Shown here: piece after piece, positions 17,123-25,007 of the stretch
Numbering within the stretch: the stretch's first letter is position 1
How the letters are laid out: each line of letters begins with the position of its first letter
NCBI GenBank assembly: GCA_023391015.1
Contig: JAEWBT010000063.1
Span: 1-48,207, forward strand
DNA: 48,207 bases
DNA from: Bacteroidota bacterium
GTDB lineage: Bacteria > Bacteroidota > Bacteroidia > Chitinophagales > Chitinophagaceae
Direction of reading: 5' to 3'
Notes under the pieces: model-generated
Told to the model about the DNA's origin: nothing
The model's database searches: none
What the model saw: the letters and a program-made list of their open reading frames with translations, nothing else
Program-made: the position numbers and the translations under genes

Positions 17123-17500
17123 ATGAACTACCCCGATAACCTGAAGTACTCCACCGACCACGAGTGGGTTCGCCTCGAAGGCAACATCGCCACTATCGGC
17201 ATCACCGATTTTGCGCAGCACGAGCTGGGCGACATCGTTTTTGTAGATATCAACACTGTGGGTCAGCATCTGGCCGCCAATGAAATCTTTGGCACCGTTG
17301 AGGCTGTGAAAACCGTTTCTGACCTTTACACGCCTATCGCCGGCACGATCAAAGAGGTAAACGCCAATCTGGAAGGTGCGCCCGAGTCGGTGAACTCCGA
17401 TCCTTACGGCGACGGCTGGATGGTGAAAATGGAAGTAGATAATCCTGCTGACGTGGAAGCGCTGATGGACGCCGCTGCTTACCAGGAAGTCGTCGGTTAA
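17123..17500 (+). CDS. gcvH: Glycine cleavage system H protein
   Basis: This 125-residue H protein is the lipoyl carrier that shuttles the aminomethyl intermediate between the P, T and L proteins of the glycine cleavage system. The N-terminus YSTDHEWVRLEGNIATIGIT and the lipoylation segment FGTVEAVKTVSDLYTPIAG (Lys63) are textbook. The length is normal for the family. The P and T protein genes are not in the window, as is usual for Bacteroidota where gcvH stands apart. A VanZ-like gene follows after 17 bp, probably in the same transcript. No glycine riboswitch structure was recognised in the 80-bp leader. Confidence 0.97.
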   Translation: MNYPDNLKYSTDHEWVRLEGNIATIGITDFAQHELGDIVFVDINTVGQHLAANEIFGTVEAVKTVSDLYTPIAGTIKEVNANLEGAPESVNSDPYGDGWMVKMEVDNPADVEALMDAAAYQEVVG

Positions 17501-17517
17501 GATTTTTCCATTTAGCG

Positions 17518-17916
17518 ATGCCGCAGGCTTTCAAATGGCAATTGTGGGCCAAAAGGGCTGCCTGGACTTGGGCGGCTCTTTTGCTGCTTGCCTGCCTGAT
17601 GCCGTCAGAGGAAGTGCCACAGGTAGATGTTCCCTTTGCTGACAAATGGGTACATTTTGTGCTTTTTGGTGGGCAAACGTTTCTGGCACTGTTGGCTTTG
17701 AAAAGACCGTCTCCCAAAGCCATTTTTGGCACCGTCGTTCTCTGCATTTTATTCGGTGCGTTGGTGGAAATCTTGCAACTGATTACTCATCAATGGCTAC
17801 ACCGCGCTTTTGAAACCACCGACATTTTCGCCGACGCGGTAGGCGTGCTGCTGGGCTGGGTATTGTATCTCTTTTTCCGGAAAAATTTTTGGAAAACGGC
17901 TGCAACACCGGAATAA
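17518..17916 (+). CDS. VanZ-like small membrane protein
   Basis: This 132-residue protein has four predicted membrane segments and the VanZ-family (PF04892) signature ADKWVHFVLFGGQTFL, with the conserved acidic helix GALVEILQLI and FETTDIFADAVGVLLGW. VanZ itself confers low-level teicoplanin resistance; chromosomal relatives have no assigned role. It follows gcvH by 17 bp, an arrangement seen in other Bacteroidota. A TTTCCGGAAA copy near the C-terminus (17874-17883) encodes FRK and helps create a short basic cytoplasmic tail. Confidence 0.85.
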   Translation: MPQAFKWQLWAKRAAWTWAALLLLACLMPSEEVPQVDVPFADKWVHFVLFGGQTFLALLALKRPSPKAIFGTVVLCILFGALVEILQLITHQWLHRAFETTDIFADAVGVLLGWVLYLFFRKNFWKTAATPE

Positions 17917-17976
17917 TCCACCCGCCCCAACCGTTCTGAAAGCCAGATTCTATTTTTAAGACAGATACCGGAAGTT

Positions 17977-18999
17977 ATGATTTTTCGTTCTAAAGCACCG
18001 CTTCGCATCGGGCTGGCCGGCGGCGGCACCGATGTAGCCCCTTACTGCGACCGCTATGGCGGGGCTATCCTCAACGCAACCGTTTCGCTTTACGCGTACG
18101 CTTCTATTGAACTGCTGCCCGACAACCGTGTAGAATTCGTGGCTGTAGATCGCGGCGAACAAACGTGCCACACCCTGGCCGACGCACTGCCCGTAACCGA
18201 TACGCTGGCCCTGGCGACGGGTGCTTACAACCGCATCGTGAAAGAGTGGGGATTGCCGCCCTCGGGCTTCCGGCTCACCACCTCGGTGGACGCACCTGCC
18301 GGTTCCGGTCTCGGTACCTCCTCTACCCTGATGGTAGCCATTCTGGGCGCTTTCAGCGAGTGGCTGCGCCTGCCCCTGGGCGAATACGACCTGGCCCACC
18401 TGGCCTATCAGATTGAGCGCGAAGACCTCGGCATGGCTGGTGGCAAGCAGGACCAATACGCGGCTACGTTTGGCGGGGTAAATTTTATGGAATTCTACGC
18501 CGAAGACCGCGTGATTGTGAATCCACTACGCATCAAGCCGCGCTACCTGCACGAGCTGGCCCACAACCTGTTATTGTATTTCACCTCCACCAGCCGCGAG
18601 AGCGCTGCCATCATCAAGGTGCAAAGTCAGAACGTGAAAAGCAACAACCAGCAAAGCATCGACGCGATGCACGCCCTCAAAGAACAGGCGCAGATGATGA
18701 AGGAAGCCTTGCTGAAAGGCCGCGTGGATGACATCGGCAGCATTCTGGACTACGGTTTCCGGTTTAAAAAGCAAATGGCGCAAGGCATCTCCAACGATGC
18801 GATGGACGCCGTGTATGAAAAAGCCCTTGCAGCAGGCGCCACCGGCGGTAAAATTTCCGGCGCGGGCGGCGGCGGGTTTATGATGTTTTACTGTCCGGGA
18901 AATACCAGTCATGCGGTAAAAGCAGCGCTGTCGGATCTGCCCGGCTGCTTCCGGCCCTACAATTTCGTGGAGCACGGGCAGGTGGCGTGGACGGTGTAA
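17977..18999 (+). CDS. hddA: GHMP kinase, D-glycero-alpha-D-manno-heptose 7-phosphate kinase type
   Basis: This 340-residue kinase belongs to the GHMP superfamily. It begins MIFRSKAPLRIGLAGGGTDV, characteristic of the HddA branch, which phosphorylates D-glycero-D-manno-heptose 7-phosphate at C1 on the route to GDP-heptose for surface glycans. The ATP-binding loop is APAGSGLGTSSTLMVAILGA (about residues 105-124), followed by EREDLGMAGGKQDQYAATFG and, near the C-terminus, GATGGKISGAGGGGFMMFYC. An hddC-like nucleotidyltransferase lies 0.9 kb downstream on the same strand, which supports the assignment; gmhA and gmhB are not in view. The stop codon is followed at once by a degenerate TTGGA repeat array. 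Confidence 0.87.
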   Translation: MIFRSKAPLRIGLAGGGTDVAPYCDRYGGAILNATVSLYAYASIELLPDNRVEFVAVDRGEQTCHTLADALPVTDTLALATGAYNRIVKEWGLPPSGFRLTTSVDAPAGSGLGTSSTLMVAILGAFSEWLRLPLGEYDLAHLAYQIEREDLGMAGGKQDQYAATFGGVNFMEFYAEDRVIVNPLRIKPRYLHELAHNLLLYFTSTSRESAAIIKVQSQNVKSNNQQSIDAMHALKEQAQMMKEALLKGRVDDIGSILDYGFRFKKQMAQGISNDAMDAVYEKALAAGATGGKISGAGGGGFMMFYCPGNTSHAVKAALSDLPGCFRPYNFVEHGQVAWTV

Positions 19000-19002
19000 T
19001 TG

Positions 19003-19090
19003 GGTTGGAGCCGTTGGCATTGGAGCTGCGTGTTGGCGTTTCACGTTGGAGCCCTTCGGGCGTTGGATAACGTTGGAACTCCGCGTTGAA
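19003..19090 (+). repeat. GTTGGA hairpin array 3 (degenerate)
   Basis: About six TTGGA spacers separated by short, partly self-complementary segments begin four bases after the hddA stop. The best-preserved unit is GTTGGA plus GCCC-TTC-GGGC at about 19045-19062. Other units have decayed stems, so this looks like an older copy of the arrays at 14.5, 15.3 and 46.2 kb. Confidence 0.6.
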
Positions 19091-19255
19091 TACCATTAAG
19101 CGTTTTGGGGACTTTCATTTCTAAATATTGGGATAGCAAAAACCTCTTTTAACCTAATGTTTGTCCTGCATCTTTTCAAAATAGGCTCCCAACACACAAA
19201 GCGCTCTAATCTCTTCCAACGCTGAAGGCACTGATGCCCAAAAGCTATTTTTTTT

Positions 19256-19861
19256 ATGTATCGTTCCCGTATGGCACTCTTGTTTCTTGTGGTGGGCCTG
19301 CTTTGTCTGGGCATCGCCGGTTTTCTCCACTTCTCTCAACCGCCTGCCGCAGTCGTGGCGGTAGCGTCGGATGTTCCGACCGCTGCTGCAATTCCGGAAA
19401 AAGGCCTTTCTCAAAAAGAGCAAAACCTGGAGAAAGGGCGGCTTTTTGAAGAATATATGCTGGGCCGCGTGATGGGTCTATCGGGAACGACTTTGGTAGG
19501 CCGCAACGCCGATTATTCTAAAAACGGTGTTCACGCGGAAGAAAACAGTCAGCCCGATCTGCGTTTCCGGAAAGACGGCAAGCCGTTTGCGGTAGAGTGC
19601 AAGTGGCGTCGCGATTTTTTTAAAGACCGGCTGGACTGGGCGGGCGATTTTCAAATCCGCAATTACAACGATTTCCAGCGCGACCAGAAAATGCCAGTGT
19701 TCATTGCCCTTGGCGTGGGCGGTACGCCGGAAGCGCCACGCGAATTATACCTCGCTCCCCTGGCTCGCCTGAAATACGGCACTGCGACCCGCGCGTATTT
19801 ACAGCCTTTTCTCTGTGCTGACGATGCTGCTTTCGAGGAAAGAATCTCTTCTAATTTGTAA
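19256..19861 (+). CDS. Membrane-anchored PD-(D/E)xK nuclease-fold protein (predicted)
   Basis: This 201-residue protein has one N-terminal membrane helix (residues ~7-27), an Ala/Pro/Val-rich linker and a soluble domain with a recognisable PD-(D/E)xK nuclease core. Glu65/66 lie in GRLFEEYMLG. Asp101 lies in QPDLRF, followed after 12 residues by Glu114-Cys-Lys116 in FAVECKWR. Restriction-type endonucleases, Mrr and Holliday-junction resolvases share this layout. I do not recognise a named family and have no evidence for activity. It sits between hddA and hddC, 15 bp before hddC, and is probably co-transcribed with it. Anchoring a nuclease fold to the membrane suggests action on incoming DNA, or loss of catalysis for a binding role; both are inference. 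Confidence 0.7.
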   Translation: MYRSRMALLFLVVGLLCLGIAGFLHFSQPPAAVVAVASDVPTAAAIPEKGLSQKEQNLEKGRLFEEYMLGRVMGLSGTTLVGRNADYSKNGVHAEENSQPDLRFRKDGKPFAVECKWRRDFFKDRLDWAGDFQIRNYNDFQRDQKMPVFIALGVGGTPEAPRELYLAPLARLKYGTATRAYLQPFLCADDAAFEERISSNL

Positions 19862-19876
19862 TTAATTTCCGGAAAT

Positions 19877-20599
19877 ATGGATGCGAAAGAATGTATTGTA
19901 CTCGCCGGTGGGCTAGGAACGCGCTTACGCGGCGTGATTGGCGAAATGCCTAAATGCATGGCTCCGGTGGGCAGCCAGCCGTTTCTCCACTGGTTGTTCC
20001 GGTATCTGCAACAGGAAGGCTGCACACGCTGTGTACTTTCACTCGGGTACCGGCACGAGGTGGTTCTGGAGTGGTTGAAAATACAAACGCTTCCCTTTGA
20101 AGTGGATTATGTGATAGAGCGCGAGCCGCTGGGCACCGGCGGCGGTTTGGTCCTCGCCCTGCAGCAGTGCCGTGAAGCGCATGTTTTTGTTGTGAACGGT
20201 GACACCCTTTTCAATGCCTCGTTGGAAGGCCTGAGAGAAGTTCACTCGGCGGCAGGCGCAGAGACCACGCTGGCCCTGAAACCCATGCAGGATTTTGAGC
20301 GTTACGGAACGGTAGAGGTTAGTGCGGAAAAGGGTATTGTTGGATTTAAAGAAAAAGTAGCCTGCGCCGCCGGACTTATTAATGGTGGCATTTACGTAGT
20401 GGAGCGGATTCCGTTTCTGGCCCGGCATTTCGGCGAGCGCTTTTCGTTTGAAAAAGAATACTTAGAAACCCTTGTTGCCACCGGCATTTTCGCCGCTGCC
20501 ATTGACGATGGCTACTTCATTGATATTGGTGTTCCAGCCGACTATGAGCGTGCTCAAACCGAAGTTCCGGCCTTGTTTGCAGGGGAATCTTCAGGATGA
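19877..20599 (+). CDS. hddC: Sugar-phosphate nucleotidyltransferase, HddC-like
   Basis: This 240-residue nucleotidyltransferase (PF00483 family) has the signature LAGGLGTRLR (residues 10-18 region) and the active-site lysine in MPKCMAPVGSQPF (about Lys25), followed by VNGDTLF with the metal-binding Asp and GLINGGIYVV. The size fits D-glycero-alpha-D-manno-heptose 1-phosphate guanylyltransferase (HddC), the last step to GDP-heptose, and hddA upstream supports that over a glucose or mannose enzyme. A general NTP-sugar transferase cannot be excluded. A TTTCCGGAAA copy ends one base before the ATG (19866-19875), so the palindrome occupies the ribosome-binding position. Confidence 0.82.
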   Translation: MDAKECIVLAGGLGTRLRGVIGEMPKCMAPVGSQPFLHWLFRYLQQEGCTRCVLSLGYRHEVVLEWLKIQTLPFEVDYVIEREPLGTGGGLVLALQQCREAHVFVVNGDTLFNASLEGLREVHSAAGAETTLALKPMQDFERYGTVEVSAEKGIVGFKEKVACAAGLINGGIYVVERIPFLARHFGERFSFEKEYLETLVATGIFAAAIDDGYFIDIGVPADYERAQTEVPALFAGESSG

Positions 20600-20602
20600 A
20601 TA

Positions 20603-20632
20603 TTTCCGGAAATTTGGCCCATTTTCCGGAAA
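20603..20632. repeat. TTTCCGGAAA pair, 20-bp phase
   Basis: Perfect copies at 20603-20612 and 20623-20632 are centred 20 bp apart, two helical turns, just after the hddC stop and partly merging with the terminator stem. Confidence 0.8.
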
Positions 20633-20685
20633 ACAGAAGGCCTGTGAAAGGTAAATAGATACCTGTTTCACAGGCCTTCTGTTTT
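20631..20685 (+). terminator. Rho-independent terminator after hddC
   Basis: The arms around ACAGAAGGCCTGTGAAA and TTTCACAGGCCTTCTGT are complementary over about 20 bp with a short loop near 20654-20659, followed by TTTTG. It ends the hdd transcript. Confidence 0.75.
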
Positions 20686-20791
20686 GTCTATCGTCTTTTG
20701 CCTTGATACCCAATACCTGCCACTTCATCCCATCCTGCTTGCAAATAATAAAAGGCGCTGTTATTTTTAGCTACCCAAAATTTTATCCTAA

Positions 20792-21190
20792 ATGAAAAAA
20801 CTTTTCCTCGCAGCAAGCCTCAGTGCTGTTTGCAGTCTTTCTGCTTCGGTTGCCCAAGCCCAAACCCCGCCCGTCCGGTGGGAGTACAAACAAATTTCTA
20901 CCATTGAGTCGGTTATCCCCGGTGGGCTGGGTCGCTCTCGTCTGCTCACCACCGACGACAACGGCCAGAATCTGGAAAAAGAGCTGAAAAACTTTTACAG
21001 CATGGTGGGCATCAACTTTGAAAACGTTTCCAACAACGACCGTGTGATTGTAACCCGCCTCAACGAGCTGGCGCAGGATGGCTGGGATCTTTTTCAGGTT
21101 ACCAGCGGCTCCAATATGCAAATGTCGCAGGGCACTTCTTCGGGCGGCATTTTTATTACGCGGTATATTTTCCGGCGGGTAAAAAATTAA
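20792..21190 (+). CDS. Secreted protein with DUF4177-like pattern
   Basis: This 132-residue exported protein has the signal peptide MKKLFLAASLSAVCSLSASV, ending AQAQ. The mature part begins RWEYKQI and ends with LNELAQDGWDLFQVTSG and ITRYIFRRV. The pattern WEY..., LNELGxxGW(D/E)L and a terminal hydrophobic strand is that of DUF4177 and similar small domains, whose function is unknown. It is monocistronic: a terminator follows at 21203. A TATTTTTAG-like promoter element is near 20762. Assignment beyond a small periplasmic or surface protein is not possible. Confidence 0.72.
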   Translation: MKKLFLAASLSAVCSLSASVAQAQTPPVRWEYKQISTIESVIPGGLGRSRLLTTDDNGQNLEKELKNFYSMVGINFENVSNNDRVIVTRLNELAQDGWDLFQVTSGSNMQMSQGTSSGGIFITRYIFRRVKN

Positions 21191-21202
21191 AGTGCTCTTT
21201 TC

Positions 21203-21232
21203 AAAAGCCCTGTACTGTTTACAGGGCTTTTT
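21203..21232 (+). terminator. Rho-independent terminator
   Basis: A 12-bp stem AAAAGCCCTGTA/TACAGGGCTTTT with a 5-nt loop is followed by a T-rich run; it ends the upstream secreted-protein gene. Confidence 0.85.
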
Positions 21233-21249
21233 CTTTGCCAAGCATTTAG

Positions 21250-21278
21250 AAAGCCTTGTTCCCGACAAGGCTTTTTTT
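21250..21278 (+). terminator. Second terminator-like hairpin upstream of nhaA
   Basis: A 10-bp stem AAAGCCTTGT/ACAAGGCTTT with a 5-nt loop and a seven-T run lies 47 bp upstream of the nhaA ATG. It is either a tandem terminator of the preceding gene or an attenuator in the nhaA leader. Confidence 0.75.
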
Positions 21279-21324
21279 GTGTCTTCTTATTTTTACCGGA
21301 TTCCCACCTAAAAAACAGTTGCCG

Positions 21325-22485
21325 ATGATTACCCGTCTTTTCAAAGAATTTTTCCAAAACGAGAAAGCTGGTGGCATCGTGCTGATTACCTGCACGGTGC
21401 TGTCTTTGATGCTGGCCAATACCGGATCGAGTGCTCAGTATGTGGCGTTTTGGGAAATGCCGCTCGGCAGCCATACCCTCACCGAGTGGATTAACGACGG
21501 GCTGATGGCGATTTTCTTTTTGATGATTGGATTGGAGCTGGAGCGGGAAATTTATCAGGGCGAGCTGTCCAACCTCCGTGATGCGGCGCTGCCGGGCATT
21601 GCGGCCCTCGGCGGCATGCTCGTTCCGGCAGGGATTTATCTGATTTTCAATGCGGGCACACCGGCCTCCGGGGGCGCGGGCATTCCTATGGCTACCGATA
21701 TTGCTTTTGCGCTCGCAGTCTTGTCTTTGCCCGGCAAGCGGGTGCCGGCAGCCTTGAAAGTCTTTCTTACCGCCTTGGCAGTTATCGACGACCTCGGGGC
21801 CATTCTGGTGATTGCTTTTTTCTATTCCACAGGGCTGTCGTGGTTGAATCTCGCCCTGGCCGGCGTGTTGTTTGGCGGGATGCTGCTGCTCAACCGGATG
21901 AAAGTCCACAGCTTGTTTCCCTACCTGGTGGGTGGGGTGGCGATGTGGTATTTTATGTTGCATTCCGGCGTGCACGCCACCATAGCCGGTGTGCTACTGG
22001 CCTTTGCCATTCCCTTCGGTGATGGTTCCGAGAAATCTATCTCCTACAAATTGCAGCACTTCTTGCACCAGCCGGTGGCCTTCTTTATTTTGCCGCTTTT
22101 TGCCTTGGCCAACACGGCTATTCCGGTGGTTTCCGGACTAGGCGAAGCCCTGGCGCACACTTATAGCGTGGGGATTGCCGCCGGGCTACTTTTGGGCAAA
22201 CCCTTGGGCATCTTGCTGTTCACTTTTGCTGCTGTCAAATTCGGCTTGGGCCGCCTACCGTCGGGCGTAGGCTGGAAGCTGATTGGCGGGGCGGGGATGC
22301 TGGCCGGTATTGGCTTTACGATGTCGGTTTTCATTACCCTGTTGGCTTTCGACGATCACCACATCATCAATAACGCGAAGCTGGCGATTCTCGTTTCCTC
22401 GCTGGTAGCGGCAGTAATAGGACTTGGGGTGTTGCTGCTGGGCCTGCGTGGCAGAGGGGTGGAAGGAGAAGAAGAGGCGTTTTAG
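21325..22485 (+). CDS. nhaA: Na+/H+ antiporter NhaA
   Basis: This 386-residue inner-membrane antiporter exchanges internal Na+ or Li+ for external protons, giving salt and alkali tolerance. The ATG at 21325 (MITRLFKEFFQNEKAGGIVL) is chosen because the upstream in-frame extension to 21256 would start inside a terminator hairpin. The ion-binding aspartates are in AVIDDLGAILVIAFFY (Asp155/Asp156 here, equivalent to Asp163/Asp164 of E. coli). NDGLMAIFFLMIGLELEREI and MATDIAFALAVL are further family signatures. Its length is normal. It is monocistronic, and the gene on its right is on the opposite strand. Confidence 0.96.
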   Translation: MITRLFKEFFQNEKAGGIVLITCTVLSLMLANTGSSAQYVAFWEMPLGSHTLTEWINDGLMAIFFLMIGLELEREIYQGELSNLRDAALPGIAALGGMLVPAGIYLIFNAGTPASGGAGIPMATDIAFALAVLSLPGKRVPAALKVFLTALAVIDDLGAILVIAFFYSTGLSWLNLALAGVLFGGMLLLNRMKVHSLFPYLVGGVAMWYFMLHSGVHATIAGVLLAFAIPFGDGSEKSISYKLQHFLHQPVAFFILPLFALANTAIPVVSGLGEALAHTYSVGIAAGLLLGKPLGILLFTFAAVKFGLGRLPSGVGWKLIGGAGMLAGIGFTMSVFITLLAFDDHHIINNAKLAILVSSLVAAVIGLGVLLLGLRGRGVEGEEEAF

Positions 22486-22491
22486 AGAGAA

Positions 22492-23430
22492 CTAAGAACG
22501 ATATACATTTTCATTATGCCACTGAATGTATTGTGTCCCCGGTCGCTTGCCAAGATCAGCAGGCAGATATAACAGCGATTGCCCGTGGTATTGGTAATAT
22601 TCGCGTCCATTCTGAAATTCTTCTTTGATTTTGGAACTGACTTCTATTTTATGTTCTTGGGTAATCGTGAGATAACCAGCATCAAAGAGTTTATGCATGT
22701 CTGATCTTAATAGCAACCCGTTTGACAAAGCGTGGGGCCCCGACTTCGCATATGATTTGATATGTGCAGCCTCCAGTACCGGCAGTGTTTTCTCACCTGT
22801 TATTGCACATCTTCTTTGATACGCATCAGTTACCAACACCCTGAAAGCGCCTTGCCCTAACCGCACCTTAGACAAGACAGCAGCACCATATTGCGGTGAG
22901 TTGGCTTCGGATAGGATACCGTCGCCCGGTTTATTTATCGGCCTGTCTAAAAGATATTTCTGGATTAAGGCAGACAGTTTATTCCAGAGATCTTGTCCGG
23001 TTGGCGTCTGCGTATCATACCCTTTTCCCTGCACAATACTGTTGCCCCAATCCGCCGGTGCTGGCAGCCAGTCTTCTTTTTTGAAAAAAATTGGATTTGT
23101 GAGTACGATACAACCTATAGTAGGGTTTGTTGCTCCATCCCGGCGATAGCCTTGAATTCTAGCACGAAATTCTTCATAAGACCCACAACCGTTTCGCTGC
23201 AAAAAAGTGTCCCAGGCAATACCAAGCGGCAACAGCGTATGACTGGAGAAAAAACCAACCCCGCCAATATGATTTCGGGGGCTTTTGAGTTTGAAAAAGA
23301 ATGGTGCTCCGGGTAGAATGGCTTTAAAATTTACGGAGCCGGAAGGTTGCCAGAAATTGATATCTTCCGGGTGCATCTGGCTTAGAAAATCAAACCAATT
23401 ATTATCGGTCACACCCAAATAAAACTTCAT
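22492..23430 (-). CDS. HNH endonuclease, possible modification-dependent restriction enzyme
   Basis: This is a 312-residue two-domain protein. The C-terminal part (about residues 205-275) is an HNH_2 nuclease: RCAITGEKTLPVLEAAHIKS, then SNGLLLRSDMHKLFDAGYL, with the metal- and water-handling His, Asn and His visible. The N-terminal ~170 residues (MKFYLGVTDNNWFDFLSQ, later FFFKLKSPRNHIGGVGFF) resemble PUA-like base-reading domains fused to HNH in some modification-dependent restriction enzymes; that part is inference. No methylase accompanies it. The gene and its flanks (22.5-23.6 kb) are more AT-rich than the neighbours and hold no TTTCCGGAAA copy in a window where one occurs per kb on average, consistent with recent acquisition. 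Confidence 0.75.
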   Translation of the reverse strand: MKFYLGVTDNNWFDFLSQMHPEDINFWQPSGSVNFKAILPGAPFFFKLKSPRNHIGGVGFFSSHTLLPLGIAWDTFLQRNGCGSYEEFRARIQGYRRDGATNPTIGCIVLTNPIFFKKEDWLPAPADWGNSIVQGKGYDTQTPTGQDLWNKLSALIQKYLLDRPINKPGDGILSEANSPQYGAAVLSKVRLGQGAFRVLVTDAYQRRCAITGEKTLPVLEAAHIKSYAKSGPHALSNGLLLRSDMHKLFDAGYLTITQEHKIEVSSKIKEEFQNGREYYQYHGQSLLYLPADLGKRPGTQYIQWHNENVYRS

Positions 23431-23621
23431 TCAAAACGTGTTTTAGTTAGCGCCGTACGCCTTAGAAGCAAGTATCCGCAAAGTAGGTTAACGAAGGTTA
23501 TGGTGCTATGATTTTAAGCAAGGATTTTGCAGAAGCGCTTTTCGGTTACGAACTGCTTTTCGGTTTACTGTCAACGCAGGTTTGTCCGCTCTTGTCCTAC
23601 GCGCTATAGACTACCCAACTA

Positions 23622-25007
23622 CTATTTTCCAATACAAAACTGGCTGAAAATCGCGCCCAATACGTCCCGGTCAATCTCTACTTTTCCGGTAATGGTGCCC
23701 AGCCAATACAGCGCCTGCCGGATGTCAATGGTGAGCAAATCACCCGAAAGGCCGCTTTGAAGGCCTTCCTGCACCACGCGCAGGTTTGCCAGCATTTTTA
23801 CCAACGCCTGCTGGTGGCGCACGTTCGTCACCACGGTACCTTCCTGCAAGCGCCCGCCGGTGGCTTTTTGCACCAACAGTTCCTGAAGCGCTTCCAATCC
23901 TTCGCCGGTTTTGGCGGAGAGGTACAGTTGCCCGTCGTGCAACCCGCTTATGCCCACCACATCGGCCTTGCTCACAACCGCAATGGTTTTTGGGGCAAAG
24001 CTCTCCAGCCCTTCCATCAGACTTTCATCTGGATCGGTAGCGGCGCGCAGGGCAATAATAATGTCGGCTTTGGCGGCGTTTTCGCGGCTGCGGGCAATAC
24101 CCATCTGCTCGATCTGGTCGGTGGTGTGCTCGCGGATGCCGGCGGTGTCGATCAGGCGGAACAAAATACCGCCAATGGTCAGGGTTTCCTCAATCACGTC
24201 GCGGGTGGTGCCGGCAATGTCGCTCACCAGGGCACGGTCTTCGCGCAGCATGGCATTCAGCAGGGTGGATTTTCCGGCATTCGGCTTCCCGATGATAGCG
24301 ACGCGCACCCCGTTTTTAATCACGTTGCCCAGCCGGAAGGATTCGGTCAGGCTTTCGCCTTTCCGGAACAATTCATCAATAATCCGGAACAAGGCGTCGC
24401 GGTCGGCAAACTCTACGTCTTCGTCCGAAAAATCCAGTTCCAGTTCCAGCAGGGCCGTCAGCCGGATGAGTTCTTCGCGCAGGGTGTTCAGCTCACCCGA
24501 AAAGCCGCCGCGCATCTGGTGGAGCGCCGATTTTTGCTGGGCTGCCGTTTCAGCGTGGATCAGGTCGGCCACAGCTTCGGTTTGCGCCAGGTCCATTTTT
24601 CCATTGAGGAAAGCACGCTGCGAAAACTCGCCCGCTTCGGCCAGCCGCGCCCCTTTTTCCAACAACAACTCTAAAATCTGCCCCAGCACAAACGGCGAGC
24701 CGTGAGCAGAAAACTCCACCACGTCTTCGCCCGTAAACGAGCGCGGCGCGCGAAACACGGTTGCCAGCACTTCGTCAATCACCCGGACGTCGCCTTCTTT
24801 TCCGGAAATTTCGCCCCCATTTCCGGAAATAATCTCCCCAAAATGCACTGTGTAGCCCTTCACACTTGCCAGCGGTTTGCGCCCCCGGAAAACAGCATCG
24901 GCAATGGCAATGGCGTCGGGACCGCTCAGGCGAATCACGCCCAGAGCGCCTACCCCGGGTGGCGTGGCCAGGGCGGCAATCGTAGTATTTACAAACTGGA
25001 AATTCAT
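23622..25007 (-). CDS. mnmE: tRNA modification GTPase MnmE
   Basis: This 461-residue GTPase works with MnmG to install the 5-carboxymethylaminomethyl group on wobble uridine 34 of certain tRNAs. It has an N-terminal folate-binding domain (TIAALATPPGVGALGVIRLSG), a helical domain, and a G domain with GKPNAGKST, DIAGTTRD and DTAG. The C-terminal CIGK contains the catalytic cysteine. The start at 25007 (MNFQFVNTTIAA) is preferred because its A is also the last base of the upstream stop (TGATG), giving a one-base overlap with the histidine-kinase gene. A short extra loop, EIISGNGGEISGKEGD, is encoded by two TTTCCGGAAA copies (24799 and 24820) and looks like a motif-driven insertion in a variable loop. 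Confidence 0.97.
   Translation of the reverse strand: MNFQFVNTTIAALATPPGVGALGVIRLSGPDAIAIADAVFRGRKPLASVKGYTVHFGEIISGNGGEISGKEGDVRVIDEVLATVFRAPRSFTGEDVVEFSAHGSPFVLGQILELLLEKGARLAEAGEFSQRAFLNGKMDLAQTEAVADLIHAETAAQQKSALHQMRGGFSGELNTLREELIRLTALLELELDFSDEDVEFADRDALFRIIDELFRKGESLTESFRLGNVIKNGVRVAIIGKPNAGKSTLLNAMLREDRALVSDIAGTTRDVIEETLTIGGILFRLIDTAGIREHTTDQIEQMGIARSRENAAKADIIIALRAATDPDESLMEGLESFAPKTIAVVSKADVVGISGLHDGQLYLSAKTGEGLEALQELLVQKATGGRLQEGTVVTNVRHQQALVKMLANLRVVQEGLQSGLSGDLLTIDIRQALYWLGTITGKVEIDRDVLGAIFSQFCIGK

Noticed and set aside
21256..21324. N-terminal extension of NhaA
   Set aside because: It would start within a terminator hairpin and adds residues absent from the family; the ATG at 21325 fits.
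23431..23621. Short direct repeats GCTTTTCGGTT in the gap between the HNH gene and mnmE
   Set aside because: Only two short copies are present, with no further structure; likely chance or decayed sequence.
23757..24705. Rightward open frames opposite mnmE
   Set aside because: mnmE is unmistakable on the other strand; the rightward frames lack any family feature.
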